Of a stretch of 64,000 nt of DNA, positions 52,431 to 60,554 are shown piece after piece. The first letter of the stretch is position 1. Each line of letters begins with the position of its first letter. The stretch covers positions 1-64,000 of the forward strand of contig NZ_JBAMME010000316.1 in assembly GCF_039793925.1 (NCBI RefSeq), in the 5' to 3' direction. The DNA is from Thermogutta sp039793925 (GTDB lineage: Bacteria > Planctomycetota > Planctomycetia > Pirellulales > Thermoguttaceae). Position numbers and translations under genes: made by a program. The notes under the pieces are model-generated. The model was not told where the DNA came from. It did not search any database and was given only the letters and a program-made list of their open reading frames with translations.

Positions 52431-54251
52431 ATGGATTCCAACGCGGTGACCGAAGCAGCCACTCAGAAATCCACAACCATGGTCAGAATTGCCATCAACG
52501 ATTACGAGATGGAAGTCCCGGAAGGCACGACGATCCTCTGTGCCGCCAAGAAGGCCGGGATTCGGATTCCGACGCTCTGCTTCGTGGAAAGTCTCAAACC
52601 CATAGGAGCGTGCCGGGTCTGCGTCGTCGAGGTGGAAGGAGTTCGGAATCTGGTGGCTTCCTGCGCCACCCGGGTTTGGGAAGGAATGCGTATTTACACC
52701 AATACAACCCGGGTTCGTCGGGCACGGACCGCGGTGGTGGAGTTGCTGCTTTCGGAACACAACGGAGAGTGCCAGACGTGTGACCGCAACGGAAATTGTG
52801 AACTGCAATCCCTTGCGGCGGAGTTGGGGATTCGGGAGATCAGCTACCGAGGCGAACGGGCACGCAAGCGGCTGGACGTATCAACACCGGCTCTCGTGCG
52901 GGACAGCGGTAAATGCATCAAGTGCCGGCGGTGTGTGAGCGTGTGCAATGAAATTCAGAACGTGGGCGCGCTGTTTCCACAATTTCGCGGATTTCAGACT
53001 GTCATTGGACCGGCTTTGGGAAGGGATCTCGCCACAGTGGCCTGTGTGCAGTGCGGACAGTGTGCCGCGATTTGCCCGGTCGGCGCGATTTCCGAGCGCG
53101 ACCACGTGGAGATGGTCTGGGCAGCCCTGGATAACCCCGATAACTTCGTCATCGTGCAGACAGCTCCCGCCATTCGGGCTGCTTTGGGGGAGTGCTTTGG
53201 ATATCCGCCCGGCACACTCGTCACCGGTAAGATGGTGGCGGCGCTGCGCCGCCTGGGATTCGATGCGGTTTTTGACACGAATTTTGCCGCAGATCTTACC
53301 ATTCTGGAGGAGGGGACCGAGTTTCTTACGCGGCTTCGTAAAAAGTTTGCGGAGGGCGGGGATGTCCGGCTCCCGATGTTCACGAGTTGTTCCCCGGGAT
53401 GGATCCAGTACATGGAGTTTTTCCATCATGAACTTCTGGGGAATTTATCGACCTGCAAATCGCCGCAGCAGATGTTCGGTGCAATAGCCAAAACGTATTA
53501 TGCAAACAAGCTGGGAAAGCGACCTGACGACATTTTTGTTGTTTCTGTAATGCCGTGTACGGCCAAGAAGTTTGAGGCAGCCCGCCCGGAAATGACGGCC
53601 AGCGGCACCCGCGACGTGGACGCCGTGTTGACCACCCGGGAACTTGCGAGAATGATCCGAGTGGCCGGTATCGATTTTGCATCCCTCCCGGAGGAAGAGA
53701 TGGATGCCCCGTTAGGGCTCTCTAGCGGTGCGGGCGATATTTTTGGACATACAGGTGGAGTCATGGAAGCTGCCTTACGAACGGTGTACGAGTTGATTAC
53801 CGGCCGGCAGCTTCCTGCCCCAGATCTCCACGTGCCCGGTCTTGCTGGACTCGAGGGCATCAAGGAGGCCGAGATTCCGCTCACCCAGCTCAAGCCAGAG
53901 TGGAGTTTCCTGGAAGGAATCACCCTCCGCGTTGCTGTGGCCCACGGTCTGGCCAATGCGGAACGATTAATTCGGGTGATCGAAAAAAGGGAAAAAGAAT
54001 ATCACTTTGTGGAGGTGATGGCGTGCCCGGGCGGCTGCATCGGCGGTGGCGGTCAACCCCGCTACACCGATAACCGTGTTCGCCTTGCCCGAATCGCCGC
54101 ACTCAAGAAAGAGGATGAACACAAGGCTATTCGCAAGTCCCACCTGAACCCGCAGATTCAGCAACTCTATGCGGAATACCTGGGACAACCTCTAGGCGAA
54201 ATGTCGCATCGCCTGCTGCATACCCGCTATGTCACTCGGGAACCGAACTGA
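52431..54251 (+). CDS. hydA: [FeFe]-hydrogenase catalytic subunit, M3-type (HydA/HndD)
   Basis: The 606-residue enzyme interconverts protons and H2. N-terminal NuoG-like part: [2Fe-2S] (C50, C61, C64, C78), a His-Cys3 [4Fe-4S] (H110, C114, C117, C123) and two [4Fe-4S] clusters (CIKCRRCVSVC, CVQCGQCAAICP). H-cluster motifs: L1 TSCSPGW (318-324), L2 MPCTAKKFEA (C376) and L3 VMACPGGCIGGGGQP (C532, C536), followed by a C-terminal small-subunit-like tail. L1 has Ser where most enzymes have a second Cys. The start is ATG 52431 with AGGA six bases upstream, or TTG 52404 with AGGAG, which abuts the hydB stop. No maturation genes (hydEFG) are in the window. Confidence 0.95.
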   Translation: MDSNAVTEAATQKSTTMVRIAINDYEMEVPEGTTILCAAKKAGIRIPTLCFVESLKPIGACRVCVVEVEGVRNLVASCATRVWEGMRIYTNTTRVRRARTAVVELLLSEHNGECQTCDRNGNCELQSLAAELGIREISYRGERARKRLDVSTPALVRDSGKCIKCRRCVSVCNEIQNVGALFPQFRGFQTVIGPALGRDLATVACVQCGQCAAICPVGAISERDHVEMVWAALDNPDNFVIVQTAPAIRAALGECFGYPPGTLVTGKMVAALRRLGFDAVFDTNFAADLTILEEGTEFLTRLRKKFAEGGDVRLPMFTSCSPGWIQYMEFFHHELLGNLSTCKSPQQMFGAIAKTYYANKLGKRPDDIFVVSVMPCTAKKFEAARPEMTASGTRDVDAVLTTRELARMIRVAGIDFASLPEEEMDAPLGLSSGAGDIFGHTGGVMEAALRTVYELITGRQLPAPDLHVPGLAGLEGIKEAEIPLTQLKPEWSFLEGITLRVAVAHGLANAERLIRVIEKREKEYHFVEVMACPGGCIGGGGQPRYTDNRVRLARIAALKKEDEHKAIRKSHLNPQIQQLYAEYLGQPLGEMSHRLLHTRYVTREPN

Positions 54252-54305
54252 CCTTTGCCCAGCCGTTTCGCTTTCACGCGTTGCCTGTTGTGGACTGCCG
54301 AAAAT

Positions 54306-54329
54306 CCCCCTGGGCGCGTGTCCAGGGGG
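54306..54329 (-). terminator. Hairpin between convergent hydA and small secreted protein gene
   Basis: A perfect 8-bp stem CCCCCTGG / CCAGGGGG with an 8-nt loop. Read on the minus strand it is followed by ATTTTC, so it may terminate the gene at 54361-54738, whose stop is about 30 bases away. It lacks a T-run for hydA. Confidence 0.5.
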
Positions 54330-54360
54330 CGCAGAGTGTCATGGCAGGCACGGTGAAATC

Positions 54361-54738
54361 TCACCACGGACCGCGGATATAGTAATATCCGAATTGGTCG
54401 GTATCCTGCGGCCAAGCGGGGGTGGGACGCAGAGGAACAGCACCGCCCATCGCGGGTCCCGGCCAGTTGCGAGTGTATTGGTGATCAATGGTCGTTACCC
54501 GCATGTTTCCCACTCCCCAGCCCCAGTGGGTTTGAAATTCTGCAGTTGGGGGAACAACCACGGCAACGGGCGCACCCCAAGCGCCGTTGTAGTAGTCCCC
54601 GTACCAGGGGGTGCACATGGCGCGACGGGCGGCCCGTTTTCCAAAGAATGTGTTCTCGCCGGCCAAAAGGTCGGTCGATGCAAGGCTCGCTGTGAGCGCA
54701 ATCACCACACCGATCGTGACTGATAACTTTGCTTTCAT
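54361..54738 (-). CDS. Small secreted Trp/Tyr/Pro-rich protein
   Basis: A 125-residue exported protein with signal MKAKLSVTIGVVIALTASLAS. The mature part is rich in Trp, Tyr, Gly and Pro: TPWYGDYYNGAWGAPV, THWGWGVGNMRVTTIDHQYT, FGYYYIRGPW. No family is recognised; similar short secreted proteins are common in planctomycetes. GAGGA lies eight bases before ATG 54738. A hairpin follows its stop. Confidence 0.65.
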   Translation of the reverse strand: MKAKLSVTIGVVIALTASLASTDLLAGENTFFGKRAARRAMCTPWYGDYYNGAWGAPVAVVVPPTAEFQTHWGWGVGNMRVTTIDHQYTRNWPGPAMGGAVPLRPTPAWPQDTDQFGYYYIRGPW

Positions 54739-54882
54739 GGTTGTTGTCCTCATCTACGCAAGCTGACGTTCCTTCTACGAGCATGCGGTAGAGATATCGC
54801 CGGGAGCCGGTACCTTGATCTCGTCGGTTTTCTGCTTGTGTTGCTCAGCACTCGACGGCGCAAGGTTGCCAGGCCAAGAGGT

Positions 54883-55242
54883 TTACCACCAGCAAACACT
54901 CACCCGCGTCCAACCTCCTTGGGGGTTCTTCCTGACAATTACCTTTCGATGGGGATACAGGAACTCGTGGGGATAAAGGGGCTGGTAGGTAACCCAGGTA
55001 TGGCCAACGTACGGGGGCGTCGGGACTGGTGCCACGTATAGAGGCGCAGAAATCGCCCCCGGTGCGGCCGGCGCCCAGTAACTGGGGAACAGATCTCCCG
55101 CCCTGTGATTCCGCGCGTCAGAACGGGCCGGTTCGTGAGCGAGGGCGGTCCCCCACGCCATCACCATCCCGGTGGTCAGACCGATCGCGAGGCATATCGC
55201 CCAACGTAAACCCATCCGTTGATTTCTCGATCCGCTCATCAT
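54883..55242 (-). CDS. Small secreted Pro/Tyr-rich protein
   Basis: The 119-residue product has a long signal segment (GLRWAICLAIGLTTGMVMAWG.. cleaved near ALAHE), then YWAPAAPGAISAPLYVAPVP, VGHTWVTYQPLYPHEFLYPH and a basic end. Like its neighbour at 54361 it has repeated Tyr-Pro motifs and no enzyme domain. AGGATAGG precedes ATG 55242. The two genes lie in the same direction 144 bases apart. Confidence 0.65.
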   Translation of the reverse strand: MMSGSRNQRMGLRWAICLAIGLTTGMVMAWGTALAHEPARSDARNHRAGDLFPSYWAPAAPGAISAPLYVAPVPTPPYVGHTWVTYQPLYPHEFLYPHRKVIVRKNPQGGWTRVSVCWW

Positions 55243-55504
55243 CCTATCCTTTCTGCGTGTGGTCCGTCCGTGTCATTGTGAAACAAGTGGCAACCTGCCT
55301 GGCGATACCATCTGCGGACTGGTTCTCCTTTATAGAGGATTCGGCCACTCTGGACAAAAACAGTGAGACTTTATAAAAGGAGTTCGAGGGGGCTGAGGAT
55401 TTGTCGCGGCTGTGAAACACCTCTCCTGTGGGCATAGCTCGTTACGATCGCTATAATGCGAATTTCTTTCCTGTTTTTGTTTTCAACACGGACGTGTGAT
55501 CGCG

Positions 55505-57592
55505 ATGGGAGTTTCTACCGCAAAACTAGAACAGCAGAGTCTTCAGACTATTGAAAAATCGCGTCAGGCAGGTCGTGCCGAGACTCCGTCCACGGCAGGT
55601 GGAAATGGGCAACCGCGCCCTCGGGTGAGTGCTGAGGCCCTCGCGGCCAAACAGCGCGAGATCTCGGTCAGCGAATTCTTCGCCAAAAACCGCCACCTGC
55701 TGGGGTTTGATAATCCCCGGAAGGCGCTGTTGACGGCCGTCAAAGAGGCCGTGGACAACGCCCTGGATGCGTGCGAAGAGGCAGGGGTTCTGCCGGAGGT
55801 GTGGGTCCGCATCGATCCCACCGGAGAGAGCCGCTACCGCGTTATCGTGCAAGACAACGGGCCGGGCATCGTCAAAAAGCAAATACCCCTCATTTTCGGA
55901 AAACTGCTTTACGGTTCGAAATTCCACCGGCTTCGGCAAAGTCGCGGACAGCAGGGAATTGGCATCAGTGCGGCCGGTATGTACGGCCTTTTGACCACCG
56001 GAAAACCGGTGAGCATTGTTTCCAAAACCGGTCCCAAGAAGCCTGCCCATTTTTATCAAATTCAAATTGACACGAAAAACAACCGACCGGAAATCGTCAA
56101 CGGCAAAGGGGATGGCGTCGATATCCCGGCGAATGAGAATATTGGTGAGTTTCTCCAGCCCTTCGGCTTGCCCTGGAATGATGTGGAACACGGGACGCTG
56201 GTGGCCATCGAACTTGAAGCGAAATACCAGCGGGGACGGGGAAGCGTTGATGAATACCTGTTCCAGACGGCCATCGCCAATCCCCACGTGACACTCCACT
56301 ATCAGGATCCGGAGGGAAAAACCCGGGACTTTCCACGGGTTGCGGAGCAGTTGCCGCCCGAGCCCAAGGAAATTAAACCTCATCCTTACGGTGTGGAATT
56401 GGGCTGGCTGGTAACGATGCTCAAGGATACGAAGGCGAACACGCTGAGCGGCTTTTTGACGGATTCCTTTTCGCGGGTCAGCCCTGCGGTGGCGCAAAAG
56501 ATTTTGGAAACGGCAGGCTTGAGTAGCCGTGCCAATCCGCGGCGAGTCAGTCGTCACGAGGCGGAGACGCTATTCCAGGCCCTGCAAACGACAAAGATCC
56601 AATCACCGGCCACGGATTGTCTTTCACCCATCGGGGAAGAACTCATCCTGCGGGGACTGCGACAACTGGTTCCCGGTGAGTTTTACACAGCCGTCACGCG
56701 TCCCCCGGCAGTGTATCGCGGGAACCCATTCCAGGTGGAAGTCGGCCTGGCCTACGGTGGAGCTCCCGCCACTTACCGGGTCTCGTTGGAGACTCTGGAG
56801 GAACTGCTCGCCGAAACCGACGCGCGAACACTCCGGCAGTTCTTGACCACGACGTTCGATGGCATCAGTGCCGAGGGTGCGGACAAAATTCTTCAGCAGG
56901 CACGCTTGAAAGCGCGCATGTCTCCTGCCAAGCTCAAGGCCAGGGAGCGTCAGCAACTCTGTGAGGCGCTGCAAAGCGTCAACCTCACAGAAGGGCAGAC
57001 CATGACCGTGCTCCGCTATGCCAACCGCGTGCCGCTTCTCTTCCAGGCCGGAGCCTGCGCAATCACGCAGACAGTAATGAGCACGAATTGGCGACCCTAC
57101 GGGTTGAGCCAGTCGCGCAACTCCCTGCCAAGCGGTCCGGTGACGCTCCTTGTGCACTTTGCCAGCGTGTGGGTTCCGTTCACCAGCGAATCGAAGGAGG
57201 CCATCGCGGCCTATCCGGAAATTCAGAAAGAGTTGCGGCTGGCATTTCAAGCCGTCGGTAGGCGTCTGGGAATGTACCTGAGACGGCGTCTGCGCGTCCG
57301 CCAGCAGGGCGAACGACGGAATATCTTTCTCCGCTATCTCAAAGAGGTGGCAAACGCCGTCTCGATAATGCGAGGCGTGGACCGGGACGAAGTATATCGG
57401 GACCTCATGGAGGTGGCCAAACGCGTGACGGCCGAGGCCGACATCAAGCTGGATGAGCATGGGCGTCCCGTCCGTGACGATCTGACGCCAGAGGAGTTTG
57501 ACGGTGCGGTCATTATCGTGAATCCGGAGAACGAAGGAGAAGTGGTGACCGCTGCGAAGAAGGAATCCCCGGTCCAGTTGCAAATGTTCTAA
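55505..57592 (+). CDS. top6B: DNA topoisomerase VI subunit B
   Basis: The 695-residue subunit binds and hydrolyses ATP to gate the type IIB topoisomerase. GHKL motifs are clear: N-box VKEAVDNALDACEEAG, G1 VQDNGPGI, G2 SRGQQGIGISAAGMY. The H2TH-like middle and transducer follow, including GACAITQTVMSTNWRPYGLSQ. It is longer than most archaeal B subunits, mostly through an N-terminal Gln/Ala/Gly-rich extension and an extra middle segment with two similar LETAGLSSRANP-type helices. No A (Spo11-like) subunit is adjacent, which is unusual because the pair is often linked. The start could be ATG 55505 or GTG 55496. Confidence 0.92.
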   Translation: MGVSTAKLEQQSLQTIEKSRQAGRAETPSTAGGNGQPRPRVSAEALAAKQREISVSEFFAKNRHLLGFDNPRKALLTAVKEAVDNALDACEEAGVLPEVWVRIDPTGESRYRVIVQDNGPGIVKKQIPLIFGKLLYGSKFHRLRQSRGQQGIGISAAGMYGLLTTGKPVSIVSKTGPKKPAHFYQIQIDTKNNRPEIVNGKGDGVDIPANENIGEFLQPFGLPWNDVEHGTLVAIELEAKYQRGRGSVDEYLFQTAIANPHVTLHYQDPEGKTRDFPRVAEQLPPEPKEIKPHPYGVELGWLVTMLKDTKANTLSGFLTDSFSRVSPAVAQKILETAGLSSRANPRRVSRHEAETLFQALQTTKIQSPATDCLSPIGEELILRGLRQLVPGEFYTAVTRPPAVYRGNPFQVEVGLAYGGAPATYRVSLETLEELLAETDARTLRQFLTTTFDGISAEGADKILQQARLKARMSPAKLKARERQQLCEALQSVNLTEGQTMTVLRYANRVPLLFQAGACAITQTVMSTNWRPYGLSQSRNSLPSGPVTLLVHFASVWVPFTSESKEAIAAYPEIQKELRLAFQAVGRRLGMYLRRRLRVRQQGERRNIFLRYLKEVANAVSIMRGVDRDEVYRDLMEVAKRVTAEADIKLDEHGRPVRDDLTPEEFDGAVIIVNPENEGEVVTAAKKESPVQLQMF

Positions 57593-57702
57593 CTGCGCCT
57601 GAGGATGGCCCTCTTATCGTGCCTTGGACGGGAAGAGTTTAGGACCAGCGCGTTGGTGCACCGTGTCCCACAAAGCGGACGGGTCCACCACGGCCAAGTG
57701 AT

Positions 57703-58185
57703 TCACGACGACTCGCTCGGACTTTCATCGAAGGCAGGCGCCGGCTGGGACGCAATGGCCTCCGTGAGCGGATAGCAGTAATGCTTGGCGTACACGTGAG
57801 CCTCGGCCTCACCCAGGTCCCACCCCAGCACCCAGTGCAGATAGGCGATCACCACCGTGGGGGAACGATTCATCCCGGCGGTGCAATGGACAAAGACTTT
57901 GTGGCCGCTCTGGAGCAACCGTCGTAACACTTCCACAACCTCCGGTAGCCGGGCCCGGAGGTGGTCGTAATCGAAGTCGCGGATTGGTTCCCGTAGCTCC
58001 TTAATCCCTGCCCGGCGATACGCCATCTCAATAGCCGACCGTTGAATATCACGAGAGGCGATATCCTCGTCAGTCTGGAGGTTCAGCACGGCCGTGACCC
58101 CTGCCCGCTTCAGGGATTCCACGTCGTTGTAATCAACCGGAGACGAACCCACAAACAGATTGTCCAGAATTTGATCGATCACCAT
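57703..58185 (-). CDS. Dual-specificity protein phosphatase
   Basis: The 160-residue enzyme has the C-x5-R phosphatase loop HCTAGMNRS and an upstream general-acid Asp in the EPIRDFDYDHLRARL segment. The opening QILDNLFVGSSPVDYNDVESL and AVLNLQTDEDI are typical of plant starch-phosphatase-like (laforin/SEX4) dual-specificity enzymes, which act on phosphorylated glucans or on proteins. There is no carbohydrate-binding module here. Start ATG 58185 has a weak ribosome binding site. Confidence 0.85.
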   Translation of the reverse strand: MVIDQILDNLFVGSSPVDYNDVESLKRAGVTAVLNLQTDEDIASRDIQRSAIEMAYRRAGIKELREPIRDFDYDHLRARLPEVVEVLRRLLQSGHKVFVHCTAGMNRSPTVVIAYLHWVLGWDLGEAEAHVYAKHYCYPLTEAIASQPAPAFDESPSESS

Positions 58186-58847
58186 AGGTTTTAATGCGCC
58201 AGGCCAAAAAAGGAGGGTTTTGAAGGCTTCCCAAACGGCTCACCATAAGGGGTTACGAGCGAGCACCCTTTGCTCTCAGGTATTCCATAGAGAGAGTTCC
58301 CCTCACCCCATAATAGATAATGGGTGGAAAATGGTCCACTGTGGCGGCTGTGGGCGCGCCCACCATCTTTCCATGTTGCTTGGGGCCTCTGGGATGGCCT
58401 TCCGGACGCACGTGTGTTGATTCAACGGACGTTGAGTTATTTTGAGTTTCATCCTTGGCGGACGAACACTCTTGATTATCGGGGCAAAGAATTGGCGATG
58501 AGAACGAGTGCGGTAACCCGAGGCCCAAAAATATCAATGGGCAGGTGAAGGGGGCGGAGAACTTCTGATGTAAAAACCAGTGAGGCCGTTTCGGAACCGC
58601 CCGCTGACTAGGTGAGAGTCTCTGACCCGCCGAGGATCTTTTCGCTTTCCAAACGGCCCTGCCATACGGGGGTGAACAACTACTCTCGTCTCCAAAGAAA
58701 AGGAGAGGGCCTAAAATTTACCCTTTTCTGCATCTTTCAAACTTGCGAAAAGGCGGTAACAGTGAAGCCCAAGCGGGTACTCTATGGTGCCCATAGGGCA
58801 ACCAATCTTGCAACCGCGGAAGTTATATACTCTCTATGAAGTAATAG
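58186..58847. other. Intergenic region
   Basis: This 660-base stretch appears more A/T-rich by eye than most of the window. No gene is supported on either strand. A loosely similar sequence occurs twice (around 58230 and 58650, both with CCAAACGGC), too diverged to call a repeat. It marks the left border of the kinase-phosphatase unit. Confidence 0.5.
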
Positions 58848-59648
58848 TCATTCCGTGTCCAGCGACCTGCGCACGAGCACCACCAGCGTACAATCGTCCC
58901 CCGTACTTGACCGGGGCCGAAATACATCATGCAAGTTCTCGTAAATAGCCTTTTCTACCACATCCTTTGGCAAGGTTCGAGTCCAGTCGAAGAGCTTTGT
59001 GAAAACCGGAGCTACTTTGCCATTCTTCTCGTTAATCAGCAAATTCTCTATACCATCGGTGAAGAGGGCAAATGCACGTGGGAGAGGCTCTGTAGTGCCA
59101 GGTTGATGACGGAGTAAATGTACATGCTGAACGGAGTCGTCATCGGTAACGAAAAAAGTTTGATTCACGAACTCACCTTTTTGAGGCGCAGAAAGGATAG
59201 TTAATTCGTCATCCACTTGGGCCACCACTCCCCCGTCTCCGATGTGAAACATTATCCACTGACCAGCGGAATCTACGGCTAACGCGATGAGGGTGCACGC
59301 AAACTCGCGTAAATTCTCCCGTGCCTTTCGTGCTCGTCGGAGTAGAATACGGCGCAGCCTACCAACGAAACGCAGGCGTGCCTCAAGGGCATCCGCTGCC
59401 ATCAACTCCTTGAATTCCTCAACAAGTGTTCTACTAGCCCACTTGACACTTAGTAGCGCACCCAGGTGACCAAACCGGGCCCCGCCCGCCCCGTCGGAGA
59501 GTGCTATGGCGAACACCTCGGGTGCTTCGGATGGCCGAACTTCAACTGCCCAGACATCCTCACACAATTTTCCTGTCTGCTCGTGAACAACCCCTGGCAC
59601 GCTTGCTCCAGCGTACAGCCAAACATGGGACCGGCTCGCCGAACTCAT
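58848..59648 (-). CDS. PP2C-family protein phosphatase of a TerY-P-like unit
   Basis: The 266-residue protein has the PP2C metal-binding pattern: CEDVWAVE near the N-terminus, ALSDGAGGARFGHLGA, FHIGDGGVVAQ, ALFTDGIENL and STGDDCTLVVL. It is a compact PP2C_2-type domain with no extra module. Its ATG overlaps the stop of the vWA gene (ATGA), so the two are translationally coupled. It would reverse phosphorylation by the PIN-kinase encoded upstream. The partner pair plus kinase is what defines TerY-P triads. Confidence 0.88.
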   Translation of the reverse strand: MSSASRSHVWLYAGASVPGVVHEQTGKLCEDVWAVEVRPSEAPEVFAIALSDGAGGARFGHLGALLSVKWASRTLVEEFKELMAADALEARLRFVGRLRRILLRRARKARENLREFACTLIALAVDSAGQWIMFHIGDGGVVAQVDDELTILSAPQKGEFVNQTFFVTDDDSVQHVHLLRHQPGTTEPLPRAFALFTDGIENLLINEKNGKVAPVFTKLFDWTRTLPKDVVEKAIYENLHDVFRPRSSTGDDCTLVVLVRRSLDTE

Positions 59649-60325
59649 AGTTCTGCCCAGCCCTTAATACCGTCAAGGTCCAGCGTAATCTTTTCACCCG
59701 GGCGAGATTGGGAAACGCGAACAACGGATTTAGACAGCCAGGCGAAAAACTCTCGAAAATTCAGTCCGCGAAGACGCAACGGGCGTCGCTTCTCAGAAAA
59801 CATGGCGAGCACTGCCATGTCGGCATTTGGGCCAATGCCGATCGGAAAAACGACGAGGCGTCCTTCTCTTTCCAATTTGCGAACTTCTTCAGCCGCCTTG
59901 GGATGCTCCTCAGTCGTGGGTTGCCCGTCGGTCATCAAGACGAGCCATGGCTGGAAATAGTCAACCCCGGCTTGCTGATACTGGTGTTTCCTGTTCTGAA
60001 GAAGCATCAATGCCAGTAGCACACCACCACCAAGATCTGTCTGTCCAGACGCAGAGAGGATAGGTGGTTCTATTATTCGGTCTAAAGATTGAAAATCCAA
60101 TTGAAGGACTGCCGAGTCAGAGAACGTCACAATGGCGACCTCAGCACTGAATCGAGCTATTGGGTCTTCTCGAAGACTGTCCAGAAAAAGCCGCACTCCC
60201 CGGTTGAGCTCCTCAATTGGCTCACCTGCCATGGATCCTGACACGTCCAAGCAAAGTGCAATGGGTACACGATGCGTTGGGTTTTCCAGTAAATCCTGAA
60301 TCTGCACCACTAAGTCTCTGCTCAT
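59645..60325 (-). CDS. von Willebrand factor A protein (TerY-like)
   Basis: The 226-residue protein is a single vWA domain with an intact MIDAS: ALCLDVSGSMAGEPI, SGQTDLGGGVLLAL (Thr) and LVLMTDGQPT (Asp). ARFSAEVAIVTFSDSA and VFPIGIGPNADMAVL complete the fold; this close relation to TerY is why the operon resembles tellurite-resistance-associated signalling systems. GGAGG is six bases before ATG 60325. It sits 229 bases downstream of the kinase and overlaps the phosphatase gene. Confidence 0.88.
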   Translation of the reverse strand: MSRDLVVQIQDLLENPTHRVPIALCLDVSGSMAGEPIEELNRGVRLFLDSLREDPIARFSAEVAIVTFSDSAVLQLDFQSLDRIIEPPILSASGQTDLGGGVLLALMLLQNRKHQYQQAGVDYFQPWLVLMTDGQPTTEEHPKAAEEVRKLEREGRLVVFPIGIGPNADMAVLAMFSEKRRPLRLRGLNFREFFAWLSKSVVRVSQSRPGEKITLDLDGIKGWAEL

Positions 60326-60554
60326 CTTTTTCCTCCCTTCATGGAATGGCAAATCCAAACTGCCACATTGTGCGGAGAAGAGCGTTAATTCCCAACCCGG
60401 CCATTATCGCACCACTGATCTAACTTGTCGCGCATACCTGTGCACTTGGTCAAATCCCCCTGGGATATGGGTCAGGACGTCAAGCTCATTAAAATGACTA
60501 CCGACTTCACAGGCCTGCCGGAAACATCCTCTAAATCATTAGATTGGCAATCTG

